The notes under the pieces: generated by a model
Databases searched by the model: none
What the model saw: only the letters and a program-made list of their open reading frames with translations
Told to the model about the DNA's origin: nothing
Part shown: positions 46,754 through 58,000 of the stretch, one piece after another
Numbering within the stretch: position 1 is the first letter of the stretch
Layout of the letters: every line of letters starts with the position of its first letter
Assembly (NCBI GenBank): GCA_029817715.1
Contig: JARUPY010000085.1
Span: 6,076,001-6,140,000, forward strand
Reading direction: 5' to 3'
DNA from: Melastoma dodecandrum
Taxonomy: Eukaryota; Streptophyta; Magnoliopsida; Myrtales; Melastomataceae
Length of the DNA: 64,000 nt
Made by a program: the position numbers and the translations under genes

Positions 46754-49071
46754 ATGGCCAGCGCCTCTTCCGACGACGACCGCGGCGAGGAGAGGCGAGG
46801 TAGTTACAGCCTCAGCGCTGACGTCAGCGAGTCCGATAGCTGCAGCAGCAGCAGCGTCTCCTGCCGGGACTACCCCTACAACAACGGCTGCCCCCATTTC
46901 GAGGTTAGAGAGGGATGCTCCACCTCCCTGGCCTCGACTCCTAGACCTGCCTCCGTGGCCGGCGCGGCGGCCGGTTGGAGCTTTAGCTTCCCTGCCAATG
47001 CCATGGCGCCGGTTGTCGGGGGGAGGGATGTGATCTTTTGGGACGTGAAGAAGGAAGAGAAGAAGGAGGGCTTCCCCGGTAAATATCTCGTGGAAGTGGT
47101 GAATTCTGCTCGGATTGGTGTGGAGTCCCGCCCTGATTTCGAACGGTTTTAGTAGATTTTCAGGACTATTGTGAAGTGGCTTCATCGTCTTCTTGGTTTG
47201 GATGGATTTCGTTTCTCGTGTGCGCGCGCTCGCGTGTGGGTGGGCCAGTTCCTACTGGAATTTTGATTGTGTGAAAAAATGATGTCAATTCCTCAGAAAT
47301 AGAGATGATGAAGGAGAGATTCGCCAAGCTGCTTCTGGGGGAAGACATGTCCGGGGGAGGCAAAGGGGTTTCTACTGCTCTTGCCATTTCCAACGCCATC
47401 ACCAACCTCTCCGGTAATTTCCATCTACCCGATGGCTGTTGCCAAATAGTCATAGCAAACGGGTTTCATCTTACTATTTTTGACACTGGATGACAGCCAC
47501 TGTTTTCGGCGAGTTATGGCGACTAGGGCCCCTGGCGCCCCAGAAGAAGGCAATGTGGTGCAGGGAAATGGGCTGGCTGTTATGCGTAAGCGATTCGATA
47601 GTGGAGCTTGTCCCTTCGATACAGCACTTTCCAGACGGGAATGCCTACGGAGTTATGGCGACGAGGCCACGCTCAGATTTGTACGTGAACCTCCCTGCTC
47701 TCAAGAAGCTTGATGCGATGTTGGTTGGCATACTCGATGGGTTCTTAGAGACAGAGTTTTGGTACGTCGATCGCGGGATATTGATTGAAGACGGTGATGT
47801 CTGCACGAAGGATTTGGCTGGAGGGAGGCCCTCGGTGAGGGAGGAAGACAAATGGTGGTTGCCTTGCCCCAAAGTGCCATCCAATGGATTGTCGGAGGAA
47901 GCAAGGAAGCGGCTGCACCAATGCAGGGACTGCGCAAACCAGATACTGAAGGCAGCTATGGCAATCAATAGTAGCGTGCTTGCCGAAATGGAGATTCCCA
48001 ATGCTTACATGGAAACTTTGCCAAAGGTATTATTTGCCAAATGATGAATATTAATCCTCAACTGCCACAGATGGATTTTCGTTCGTAGCACCCTTTGTCT
48101 GATGTACAAGTATGTCTACTCGGTGGTCGGATTTGACATAATTATTGTTCACTGTGACAGAGTGGCAAAGAGTGTCTGGGCAGTGTCATCTATCGATACG
48201 TAACGGCCGGGAAGTTCTCCCCGGAATGCCTGATCGACTCCTTAGACCTTTTGTCCGAGCATCAAACCCTCGAGGTAGTAAACCGAATTGAGGCTGCAGT
48301 CCATGTATGGAAACAGAAGGATCAAAGAAGAAGTGTCAACCGGCGGAAGGGGAGGCAGATGCCATGGGGCGGTAAAGTTAAGGGACTCGTGGCGGATGCG
48401 GACAAAAACCATTTCCTTGCCGAACGAGCAGAGACACTCTTACAGAGCCTACGACTTCGTTATCCTGCCCTCCCCCAGACTGCTTTGGACATGAACAAGA
48501 TCCTGCACAATAAGGTAATTTCCTTGCTTTGGGAAAGGATACTTACAGACTTAAAGAGCTCGTCATAATCTTAATGTGCCTCGATGTTGCTTCGCAATCA
48601 GTTCTCGAGAGTACTAGAAAGATGTCTGCTACTTACATGAGTTTCTTGCAGGATATTGGACAATCAATCCTAGAAAGCTATTCGAGAGTGATGGAGAGCT
48701 TAGCATTCAACATAACGGCAAGGATTAATGACGTCATATATGTCGACGATGCAGTGAAGAGATGTTCCGTGGTGGATTCAATGTCTCTTTTCGCTAGGGG
48801 CGGCCTTGGTTGCCTACCCATTCAAAAGCGGATGTCTCCAAGTCCCTTTTCAATCAAGCAAACACCATTAACATCACCTTTCGCGACGCCAACCATCTTT
48901 TCATCTACGCCTATCAGCGGAAGCCCGGGAAGGACGAAGTTAGCCAAGGATAAGAAACCCACGGACATGCCGGAGAAGAAACTGGCCGATCTTGATCCTG
49001 AAAAGGTGTGGTCATATGCTGGAAACATAAGCTCAAGGAGGTCTTCAGGTGTAGCCCCCGAGCTAGACTGA
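46754..49071 (+). CDS. ROPGEF: Rop guanine nucleotide exchange factor (PRONE domain)
   Basis: Five exons give 581 residues: 46754-47078, 47297-47413, 47497-48026, 48161-48514 and 48652-49071. The N-terminus is Ser-rich and variable. The PRONE domain spans about 107-465: [93 protein letters not shown] and [25 protein letters not shown] proteins load GTP onto plant Rho GTPases (ROPs) and link receptor-like kinases to polar growth of pollen tubes and root hairs. The C-terminal tail ([20 protein letters not shown]) carries Ser sites of the kind used for autoinhibition and its release in pollen RopGEFs. No break is seen. Confidence 0.94.
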
Positions 49072-50085
49072 GTTCTGCAAGCTGCTGCTAGGCATTTTAA
49101 CTTCATCACATCCATGTCGGATAAGTAGAGGACTGATGAGAGGAGCGGATTGGATTCATGTACATGTCCTAGGATTAGTTCAAATCTGGGTGCTGTGGTA
49201 ATCTTGGTCTGACCCCATATCTAGTTTAAGTCAGAATGTACCAAATCCCTTTGCTAGTGAAGCCAATAGCTTGTTACATTAATTGATTGAATGAGCTAAA
49301 ACTATTGACTTGGAATGATAAGATGGCAGCATAAGACTGAGAAATGCTCTCTATGCAATAAATCACTTATAGCGGTGAGATTCCAGAGTGTCTCCACCAA
49401 GATTGCCGAGTATGCTGAGATTTGTAGCATAATCTAGTAAGATAAGGTATTAGCTGCATGACTACGTCACCATAATATGTTAATTTGCAATGAGAAAGAA
49501 GGGAACTTTTCGATGCTCGAGAGCAGGCAGTGCCGGTGATTGCCGAACCATGCGAGTCATCCAGAAGCCTTATTTGTACTGTCAGCAGCTGACATTGGTG
49601 AAACCAGGAAGACAAGAACTGGACATTCTATACAATCTCGTCGACTCCTACTGGTTTCGCACCTGAAAATACAAATCTATCAGTAATCAACCAAAATGAA
49701 AAACAGTAGAATTTCTTGTTTCACACCAGAAAATACAAATCTATCAGCAATCAACCAAAATGAAAAACAGTAGAATTTTCTGTTTCGCACCTGTAAAAAG
49801 AAATCTATCAGTAATCACCCAAAATGAAAAACTATAGAATTTTTTTTCTAGCTCCAGCTTGCTAGGCTAACAAGATTACTATATGGATCGATATCTTCAA
49901 AAAGCTCAACCATGTTCCCATAAGAGAAAATAACAACTTGATCTCAGTCCAGTGTGGATATTTGTGAGTTCTTCTGATACACAGGGAGTCCTAGCAACTT
50001 GTAAATAACAACTTCCACTGAAACCATAGGTATACTATCAAAAAAAAAATGGTCCACATAACGAGGAACCTAACATATAGCTATC
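49072..50085. other. Spacer between RopGEF and F-box gene (convergent)
   Basis: Non-coding 3' regions of both neighbours, with the tandem repeat listed separately. Confidence 0.5.
49654..49845. repeat. Three tandem copies of a 64-bp unit
   Basis: The unit begins GTTTCGCACCTGAAAATAC and contains AATCTATCAGTAATCAACC and AAAATGAAAAACAGTAGAAT. Copies start near 49654, 49717 and 49781. Copies 1 and 2 are nearly identical and copy 3 is more diverged, so expansion was probably stepwise. Confidence 0.8.
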
Positions 50086-51336
50086 TCAAGCAGTTTGAGA
50101 GATGCATAGAACAGTGTAACGAGCAATGAAGCTTACATCAAATTCACCAGAAGTAATCCAATCAGGAGGCGGCCAAAACAACTTTGAGTATCCGTCATAG
50201 TTCTCCAATGGACCGATACTCCCAGTGTCCATATCATAGAACCCCACTTCCCGATCCTTAGTTATCCCATCATCCTCCCTCAGAACAGGATAAAAGAAAT
50301 TATCAGCAAAGAATATACAATTCCCTGTAGACATTCCCAGATCCCCGGACGAGGCTGAGAACGTGCAGTCATCCCCTAGGAACAAGACTCGATCCCTCAA
50401 GTCCCTAACTTCGACCCACCTCAGCGATCCCCTATCCAACCTGTACACCCTAAACCTGACAGTCCTTTCTGCAATGATGTAATCGAAATGCTGCGCAAGC
50501 TCTGCAATTTCCTCATCATCTCCGTCCTCATCATCCTCGTCCACGTCTATACTCAAGTACATATCAACCAACAACAGTTCCCCCAGAGACTCCACGAGGT
50601 ACTTCTTATCGCCACCAAAGACTGACTTCGCGATCAAACTCAATCTCATATCGACCCCCACGAGGACACACCTCCCGGTTCCATCAACAGCATAAAACTC
50701 CCCTTTGTAGAGAATCACATCGTCGTAAGGCGAGGGCATGTCCTGTATGATCCCCCACCGCGGATTGCCAGTCCTAAACATGGCTAACTTCCCGGACACG
50801 TGAATCGTGAGAAGTACGAACTCACTATCCGCATCTAAGGGTAAAAGAACGACCTTTTCCATGTAGAGGGAGCCGGCATCGGGGTTCACGGATCCAGCAA
50901 GGCCGACGTGGTGGAGGACGTACTCACGGCCGAGCTCAAGGACGCGAATGTGAGTCAGGTCAAGGGCGCGGGGGAAGTTCGGGGGGAGGGGGAGGGGGAT
51001 GCGGGAGAAGGGGTTGAAAAGGGTGAGTCTAGAGGGGTGGGGATGGGCGAGTTTGACGAGCCAGGGGGTGGCGGCGGCGTCGACGGCGGGGGAGGGGGAG
51101 AGGAGGAAGAGGGTGCGGGAGGAGAGGGAGAATGCCCAGGAGGATTGGGAGATGCCATCATTGGGGAGGATCGTGGGGTGGTGGTGGCGGTTATTTCGGA
51201 GGCGATGGAGGTGGAGGTGGACATGGAGGGAGGAGCGCCATGAGGAGCAGACGGAGCGGAGGCGTATGAGGTCGGTGGCAGTTGGGAGGTGGTCGGCGAT
51301 CCGACCGACGAGGTCACCGGGGAGTTGGCTCCACAT
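50086..51336 (-). CDS. F-box protein with DUF295 domain (SKIP23-like)
   Basis: One exon, 416 residues from MWSQLPGDLVGRIADHLPTA. The frame stays open 117 codons further upstream (to 51687), but that part is low in similarity, so the F-box Met was chosen. The F-box lies at residues 3-45 (LIRLRSVCSSWRSSL). The DUF295 region follows, with LTLFNPFSRIPLPLPPNFP, GEFYAVDGTGRCV and, near the end, NCIFFADNFFYPV and GFYDMDTGSIGPL. An acidic insert (DEDDEDGDDEEIAELAQH) sits in the middle. Such proteins are substrate adaptors of SCF ubiquitin ligases; targets are mostly unknown. This type forms large, fast-evolving families. Confidence 0.9.
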   Translation of the reverse strand: MWSQLPGDLVGRIADHLPTATDLIRLRSVCSSWRSSLHVHLHLHRLRNNRHHHPTILPNDGISQSSWAFSLSSRTLFLLSPSPAVDAAATPWLVKLAHPHPSRLTLFNPFSRIPLPLPPNFPRALDLTHIRVLELGREYVLHHVGLAGSVNPDAGSLYMEKVVLLPLDADSEFVLLTIHVSGKLAMFRTGNPRWGIIQDMPSPYDDVILYKGEFYAVDGTGRCVLVGVDMRLSLIAKSVFGGDKKYLVESLGELLLVDMYLSIDVDEDDEDGDDEEIAELAQHFDYIIAERTVRFRVYRLDRGSLRWVEVRDLRDRVLFLGDDCTFSASSGDLGMSTGNCIFFADNFFYPVLREDDGITKDREVGFYDMDTGSIGPLENYDGYSKLFWPPPDWITSGEFDVSFIARYTVLCISQTA

Positions 51337-51897
51337 CGGAGTCCAGTGGAATCGTAAGGAAATGGAAAATGGAATTCGATTGCTTTGTCCCTCCCCTTTT
51401 CTTATAAACGCTATGATCTCCAGAAACGATGTCGTTTCGTGATGCCTTACGACAACCTGCGACGGAAGAAATAAAAGGATACCTTTCCCCCCCACCCCCC
51501 AAAAAAATATCCTTTTTCCCATTTCCCACCAACAATGGCCAGCGTCACCGGGAGATCGGAGACGATGGGGATGGCGATTGGTTGATTTGAGTTGATCCCG
51601 GATTGCGTGCCGTCCTATGTGAGGGCTTGTGTATCCTGGCTTGGGCTTCCATGCATCTGCCAAAGTGAGTAAAAAGAGGAGTAACAAGAAAAAATGATGC
51701 TTCTTTCTTGTTTGGATTCCATCATCTTTGAAAACTGAGAAACCAAGACAAAGTGGTTTTTAGATTTTTGTTTGTCTAATTTTGGGTAATTAGTGCGAAT
51801 TTGTTGGTGAATGAATTGGCTGGGGTTATTCTGGAGTGAAGGAAATCTCACCTTCCATGGAGCAGCTGCGACCTTCTGCCATGTATTGCCATGATGA
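51337..51897. other. Upstream region of the F-box gene
   Basis: Holds the F-box leader and promoter. The in-frame extension of the F-box reading frame and a minus-strand frame at 51615-51947 show no conserved features. Confidence 0.4.
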
Positions 51898-53265
51898 ATG
51901 AGCTTGAAAGTTGACTGCGACTGGCTCAATGACAATGCCATTGACACGTTGCTCAGGCCATCATTGCACGAGCTTCATCTCCGCAACTGCGGTGATTTCA
52001 GCGGCAGGTTGCTTTCAGAGATTGGGTCGCGATGCAAGGACCTAAAGTTGGTTTTTTATTTCTTTCTTTCTTGTTATAGCAGCATCATGTGATTTCAATG
52101 TTTGGCTTTCCCCAGTGACAGACTATTGATTGAGGTGTGGCTTTGTTTGATAATTTGACATTTGTGAAGTTCTGCTTTTGAACTCATCTTGTTTGTTTTC
52201 TTTGGAGGTCTCTCTGTTTGGGTCCTATTGCTGAAAACCGCGGCTGAGCACGGCATGTTTCTGAACTTGAGGAGATACTCAGTGGACGCTCTCAGCTGGA
52301 AGTGAGCTTCATTTTCTTGTATGCTTTCTATTGGTAGATAACATGAATGCATATCTCGTAAGTTTAAACATTCTACTTCATGTCTGTCATGTGTATATGG
52401 CTTTACATGTTCTAACCATTTCCACGTCAGAATTCAGCATGTTCTGTCTGGACACTCTGGCATCTTTCCTGATTAGTAGAACACGACTATGTATTATGCC
52501 AAAAAAGGATTAGCTGTGTTGAGCTCTGGCTGATAATTTTTTTTTTCATAAGTAGTTCTGTTCTGGATGATATTGATCTACTGTGCTTAAGTCACTGCTT
52601 GTAGAATGACCAAGGGGGGGAAAATTTTTCATCTTTATTCAGGTAGATGGACACTTTGTATCTAGGCAAGGATGTAGCCTTTACCTTCATGTATCTACCC
52701 AATATTTCCATGAAAAATTGGCTAGATATGCCTTTTCCTCTGAACCAGGGAGCCAAGCCAAAAACTGATGAATTCCTGCCAAAAAACTTGTTTTTCACGA
52801 TATACGTGCAACTTCTCTTCCTCTCACCCACGTTAGCTTGAGACGATGCCATCTTTTTACAAAATCTCGGTGTGAAAAAATTGGTATCTAATGCAGATCT
52901 GCAAGTTCTTGATCTGAAGGATTGTAAAAATTCAGGGGATGAAGCTCTTCGTGCCATCGGAACCTTTCCAAGTTGAAAATTCTGTAGTTGGAAGGTTCCA
53001 GTGTGACGGACATAGGATTGTCGCAGTTGAAATGGAGAGTTATCAGCTCGCTTGTGTCATAGTCCCTCAGAGTTTGTAAGTGACTACGGATAAAGGCATC
53101 TTGACTTTGTTTGGCAGCCCTTCCGGACACGAACTGCAAGAGCTTGACTTGTCAAATATACCTGGTATACCAGATAACGGGATATTATCCCTCTTGCGGG
53201 CTCATATACCCATTCTGGAATATGATGTTCGACTGCAGCTGTTGTTGTAACATCTTCTCTGTATA
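51898..53265 (+). pseudogene. F-box/LRR-repeat protein pseudogene, 5' part missing
   Basis: Exon-like pieces in order give leucine-rich repeats. They are DWLNDNAIDTLLRPSLHELH with RNCGDFSGRLLSEIGSRCKD (51905-52050), then LCLGPIAENRG-stop-ARHVSELEEILSGRS (52206-52300), then DLQVLDLKDCKNSGDEALRA (52895-52965). Next is LEGSSVTDIGLSQLKWRVIS with two stops after it, then KGILTLFGS and HELQELDLSNIPGIPDNGIL (about 53090-53190). In-frame TGA and TAG codons and frameshifts interrupt it, and no F-box is seen upstream. Introns between pieces are retained, so it is a decayed duplicate. Confidence 0.75.
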
Positions 53266-55093
53266 TATATTAGATAAACTCAGATGTCATCATGACATGG
53301 CAGAGCTTGTGATTTTGGATGTACTATCGTTGCTCTTAGTGCAGGAATCGAGAGGATACAGTCCACGGAAGGTTCATCATGCATAACTGATCCTAACAGC
53401 TCAATTATTATGTTATTTGCTATATTATTTGTGAACCATTCGGGCGAAGCAAAACTGTAGAAACGCGTACTCATCCCCCGCCATTTGCTGACGTCATTTA
53501 CATTTGGGAGAGCTGATTTGTCATCTGATAATCATACATCTTCGGTTTCTGTCCATCAGTTTTCAGTTCGTTTTCGATGATTTGAGTAGATTCGAGCAAC
53601 CTATGGGATTATCTTGCCCACATCAGCTTTATCTGTCAAGGCTCCCGGGCACGCGAGTTCTGCAGTCATATTATGAGTATCTAATACCTTCTCATGGCAT
53701 TATTGATTAGTCCCAGTTGAAATATCGTCTAGCCAAAAGGCTGGGCATCTAACCATTTGAGATCCACCCTTTTTCCTGGGAATGTTCTTTAGTTCAGGAG
53801 GGGGGGGGGGTCTATTTGATGAGAGATGACTCCCTTTTTGTCAGCATTGGTGATGGTGTGGCGTGGACTGCTCCGGTGACCTTTTAGTTTTGTTTGGAGT
53901 GGTTATTGGGAATGAGTGGAGCAGATTCCCATTCTATCCTATACACACGAGATGAAATGAGTCCTGTCAGTGTGTGTTGGTGGGAAGTGGTGGAGAGTGG
54001 AGATCCTCCTCGTCCTTCTTCTTATTTTTTTTACTGGGTACGTCACCAGAAGGTATCTTTTGATGGGTCTCCTGGGACATTATTGCTTTTTTGAGAATTT
54101 GGACCACTGTCCTCTGATTGGATTTCCAAAAAGCAGAGGAGGTGGTGGTGGTGGTGGGAGGGGACTCTGGACAGCAGCTGGAGTTGATGATCTTCTTGCC
54201 GTTTCCTTTTCTTACATTTCTGTGGATTAAAAGCTCTCTGTTTTCGTCAAAGGTTGTCGCCAGGGGTGAAGTATCAGGATCAATCTCATGTAAAAGGATT
54301 CAAACCCACGAGTTTCATTATAACGAGAAAATATATAATTCAATTTAAAAAGTGAATTCTATTTTATAAAATTTAATTTGAGAGGAGGTCGATTCGCCTT
54401 TAGAAGTACTCCAAACCATCACTATGTATCGAATGTTATATCTTATGTCGTCGTGTTTAGCCAAACAACCTTGCGATGATATACATTGAATATGGTCGTC
54501 GGTCACTAAGGGCTAAGAGTTAGGCAACGCGTACATATCAATCATTTTTCATTTCGTGAGATAAAAAGGGCACTGGCGATAGTAAGTAATATTTACGCTA
54601 GCAGCTAAAAGTACAAAAAAAAAAAAAAGCTGAAAAGAATCAAATGGGGGCGTCATCTCATCGCTGGAGGTCTCATCTCCACAAGGAAGTCCTGATCACC
54701 TGCAACCGTCCCCAGCTACCTTATCCTGTACCCCTCGATGGACAAGCCGATTTAGTTGTTAAAGTAGTATGTATGATTTTGAAAAAGGGTGTGTGTTTGG
54801 GACCAATGAATTCAGTCACCCGCTATTTCTAATATATTTATGTATTTCTAGATTATCCGCGAGTTTCCATGCATGCCTTGAGATGGCGCCATCATCAGAC
54901 AATAAAAAACAATCAATTACAGAGGAGGAGGAGACAACGCGGATTTTCGAGGATCTCCCCTCCCTTTCCCTCATCATCATCATCTCCTCCTTCCGTAACT
55001 GAACCAGATTCTTTCCCAACGAAACATTCCCTCTCCCCTTCCGCCGTCCCTCTCTCTCCTTCTTCTCCGTCTTCTTCCCGGCGGGAGGTGCTG
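53266..55093. other. Spacer and leader of the STY kinase gene
   Basis: No protein gene is supported. It includes a poly-G tract near 53800-53811 and a GGTGGT run near 54139. A 36-codon upstream frame (54892-55002, starting MAPSSDNKKQSITEEEETT) lies in the probable kinase leader and may be a uORF or chance. Confidence 0.4.
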
Positions 55094-58000
55094 ATGACGA
55101 TGTTCGATGGCAACGAAAGCTGCGGCAGCAGATCTTGCGAGGTCCCTTCCTCTCCCCTCTGCCGCTCCGGCCCAGGCGTCAACAGCCGACACCAGAGGCA
55201 GAAGGTCGAGGTTTACAACGAGGTTCTCAGCAGGCTCAAGGATTCCGACCTCGACGAGGCTCGCCGTCCTGGTTTCGACGACGAACTTTGGTCTCACTTC
55301 AACCGTCTGCCCGCTCGGTACGCCTCATCTGTTTCGGCGATATTAATCCGTCCCGGTCGTTTCTTGGATTCTTGCGAGTTCGGTTGCATGCGTTTCTTGG
55401 CCGCCTTCTTTCAGAGGTAGCGGTAAGCGATCCGTACCCGGATTGCGTTGTTGTTAATCCGGAGACCACTTGTGTTGTTTCTCAGTAGGGGAGGTTGGTC
55501 ACCTCATGTTTTGTCAATCTCATTGTAGCCAAAGATGACGGCGAGGCTGCATTCGGCCTCCTGGATTTAGAAATCTTTGGTCGATTGCCGTAGCAACCGT
55601 TCATTTTTTTCTGGATCTTTCATCTTACTTTCAGTTTCGTATTGGTTCAGTGGCGTTAATGATAAACTACTGACACTGATTGTGCCAATGGACTGATTGT
55701 GCCAGTGGAGTGGGTGGTGGAGTACTGAGACTGATCTCGACGGGAATTGATGACAAACTATATTCCCGAATACTGATCTGGCCCTATTTGGCTGTTGGGA
55801 ATATGTCTTTCGCCTGTGTTAGTCATTATGCCACATTTGTTTATTGAACTTTTTTTCCGAGCATCGCCTGCAGATACGCACTCGATGTTAATATTGAAAG
55901 GGCAGAGGATGTACTGATCCACCGGAGGTTGCTGTATTTGGCACATGATCCTGTTAACAGACCTGCTATTGAAGTTCGTTTGGTACAGGTAGGATAGCTT
56001 GTATTCTGACTACTCATTACTATTGAGTCTGAGATCATAAACATGGTATCGCATGCTTATTCTATTGTTAGAAAAAGAGCTTTGTTTTAAGACCCGTATA
56101 ATTGGAATAAGTGCAACCACCCTTTTGTGGGTCGTTTGGTTTTCCATGATGAGAAAAGGTGTCAAATGGTTTTCATTCCAGTCGGGTCATTTCAGCACCT
56201 TGCGTCAATTCAATTCCATCATTTTGAGGAAATGACATGTCATTCCATTCTATTAGCTTGCTCAGTGCAAAACAGGGCCCATCCCACTCTTCCATGCAAA
56301 TGCATCATTAAGGACGAGAGCTGATTTGCAGTTGGTGCAATTCTTTCGGAAAATAATAATGTTCTATTGGTAAACAATCCGTAGCTTTCATTTTATTTTA
56401 CATTTACTAGCCCGTCCTGAGAATAATCATATATGAGCAGTTGCAGGATGACTCTGGCTCTGAAACGTGCATAATCGAAGACAGGGGGTAGCGTATTCTA
56501 AGTAGTGGATCTCACGTGCTAAATTTCAGCTTGGATGTTATTTTACTCAAAGTTAACTTAAATGCAGTTGTAACCTAAACCCCAAACGTTGATTCTAATG
56601 CTACCTTCCTTGTTTACCAAAAAAATAAATGCAGTTGATGATGACTGGTTTCACTGGATCTGTGTTCCTTAACAAAGAAATGCTAGTTCCATTGTAATAT
56701 AGTATTGTTTCGGTCAGATGTTCACATAAATTGGGTCTTGTTTGTTTATGATGGACGTGTGAACTCTAAAAAATTGCCTTGTGTTAAGTTTACCATGTTA
56801 ATATTTCACTTATCAATGAATTCTTATGATTTATAAAATTTTGGGTGTTCTGCTTTTAACTCTTTTGGTTATTCCTATTGCTACATCCACCCCAAAAAAA
56901 ATTCTTTAGGTTATTCCTTCATCCGAAGCACATTCAAATGACTCCATACCCTCAGGTCATGGGAGTGAAACTGCGAGTTATCCCAGCAAACAAAGGTATT
57001 AAAATCCTGGTTACCTTTGATTTCTTAATAAAAGTAGAACTCGAAAATGCATTTCCTATTTAAAAAGGATCATGTTGTTTCTTTGTTCAGGCCTCCATTT
57101 TGTCTATTGATCATGCTTGGCCATTTGACTTGAGAAATTAATTTTACAGCAGTCTTACTGCACCGGCGTTTGGTTCATCCCCATATCCTGAATTTCATGC
57201 CCTTGAAGCTACTAAATCTCCTTCAAAGGATGACGATGATTCCGTTCACGCTAACTCACAATATTTTCGGTAATAAATCAGTATTTTTATGTGTTTTCTA
57301 GTTTACTCACATGCACAACCTTTTACGGTTATTCAGGTGATTATTTCTCTTAACTGGGAACTTGCTGGATTCATGTCCTTCTAATTCCCGCTTTACGAAG
57401 TTCGCGTGGTTATGTCCCGCAGCTTTCTTATTTCATTGCTTGTCCATTATGAAGCATCATCTTAATGGTTAATGCTTACACTATGGGGCTTGTGAACTGT
57501 TTTTTTTTCCATGTTATATTCTTAAGGTGCTAATTCTTGACTAATTGTGATTATATTGACATTGGAGGCCAATGCACGAAATAACCTTTTGCTCAGATGA
57601 CAAACCGAAGCTTCTCAGCCAGGTGCATTATTAGCATGATAGGGCACCCTTTTTCCACAGTGCTTGTCTGTCTTCTTATCTTCTTGTCGAGGCTAATGCT
57701 CTCCCATGGTTTTTCTCATATTTGATTTACAGCTAACTTCATTGTTATCTGACATCGGGCTGAATATTCAAGAAGCACATGTTTTTTCTACAGTGGATGG
57801 TTACTCGCTAGATGTCTTTGTCGTTGACGGTTGGCCATATGAGGTAAGGTTTAATTGTTCTTCTTTAGTCTTTGTCTCTGTTTATTGATTTTCCTTAATC
57901 TGCTCCTTTTTCTTTGGAAGATTTGACAGAATAGAAGTTTAATCTGTTTATTAGCTAATTTTGGAGTCCTTGCTACATTTATTTGTGGAAGACTCCTTTA

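Noticed and set aside
49654..49845. CRISPR-like spaced repeat
   Set aside because: Units are contiguous 64-bp tandem copies without unique spacers, and the DNA is plant nuclear.
50908..51442. Gly/Glu-rich plus-strand frames opposite the F-box gene
   Set aside because: They mirror the Pro/Ser-rich coding strand of the F-box gene and have no independent support.
51337..51687. N-terminal extension of the F-box protein
   Set aside because: It lies upstream of the F-box Met, includes simple repeats and shows no conserved domain; F-box/DUF295 proteins start next to the F-box.
54869..55093. In-frame extension of the STY kinase N-terminus
   Set aside because: It is Ser/Pro low-complexity from CT-rich leader; the family starts just before the NESCGSR stretch.
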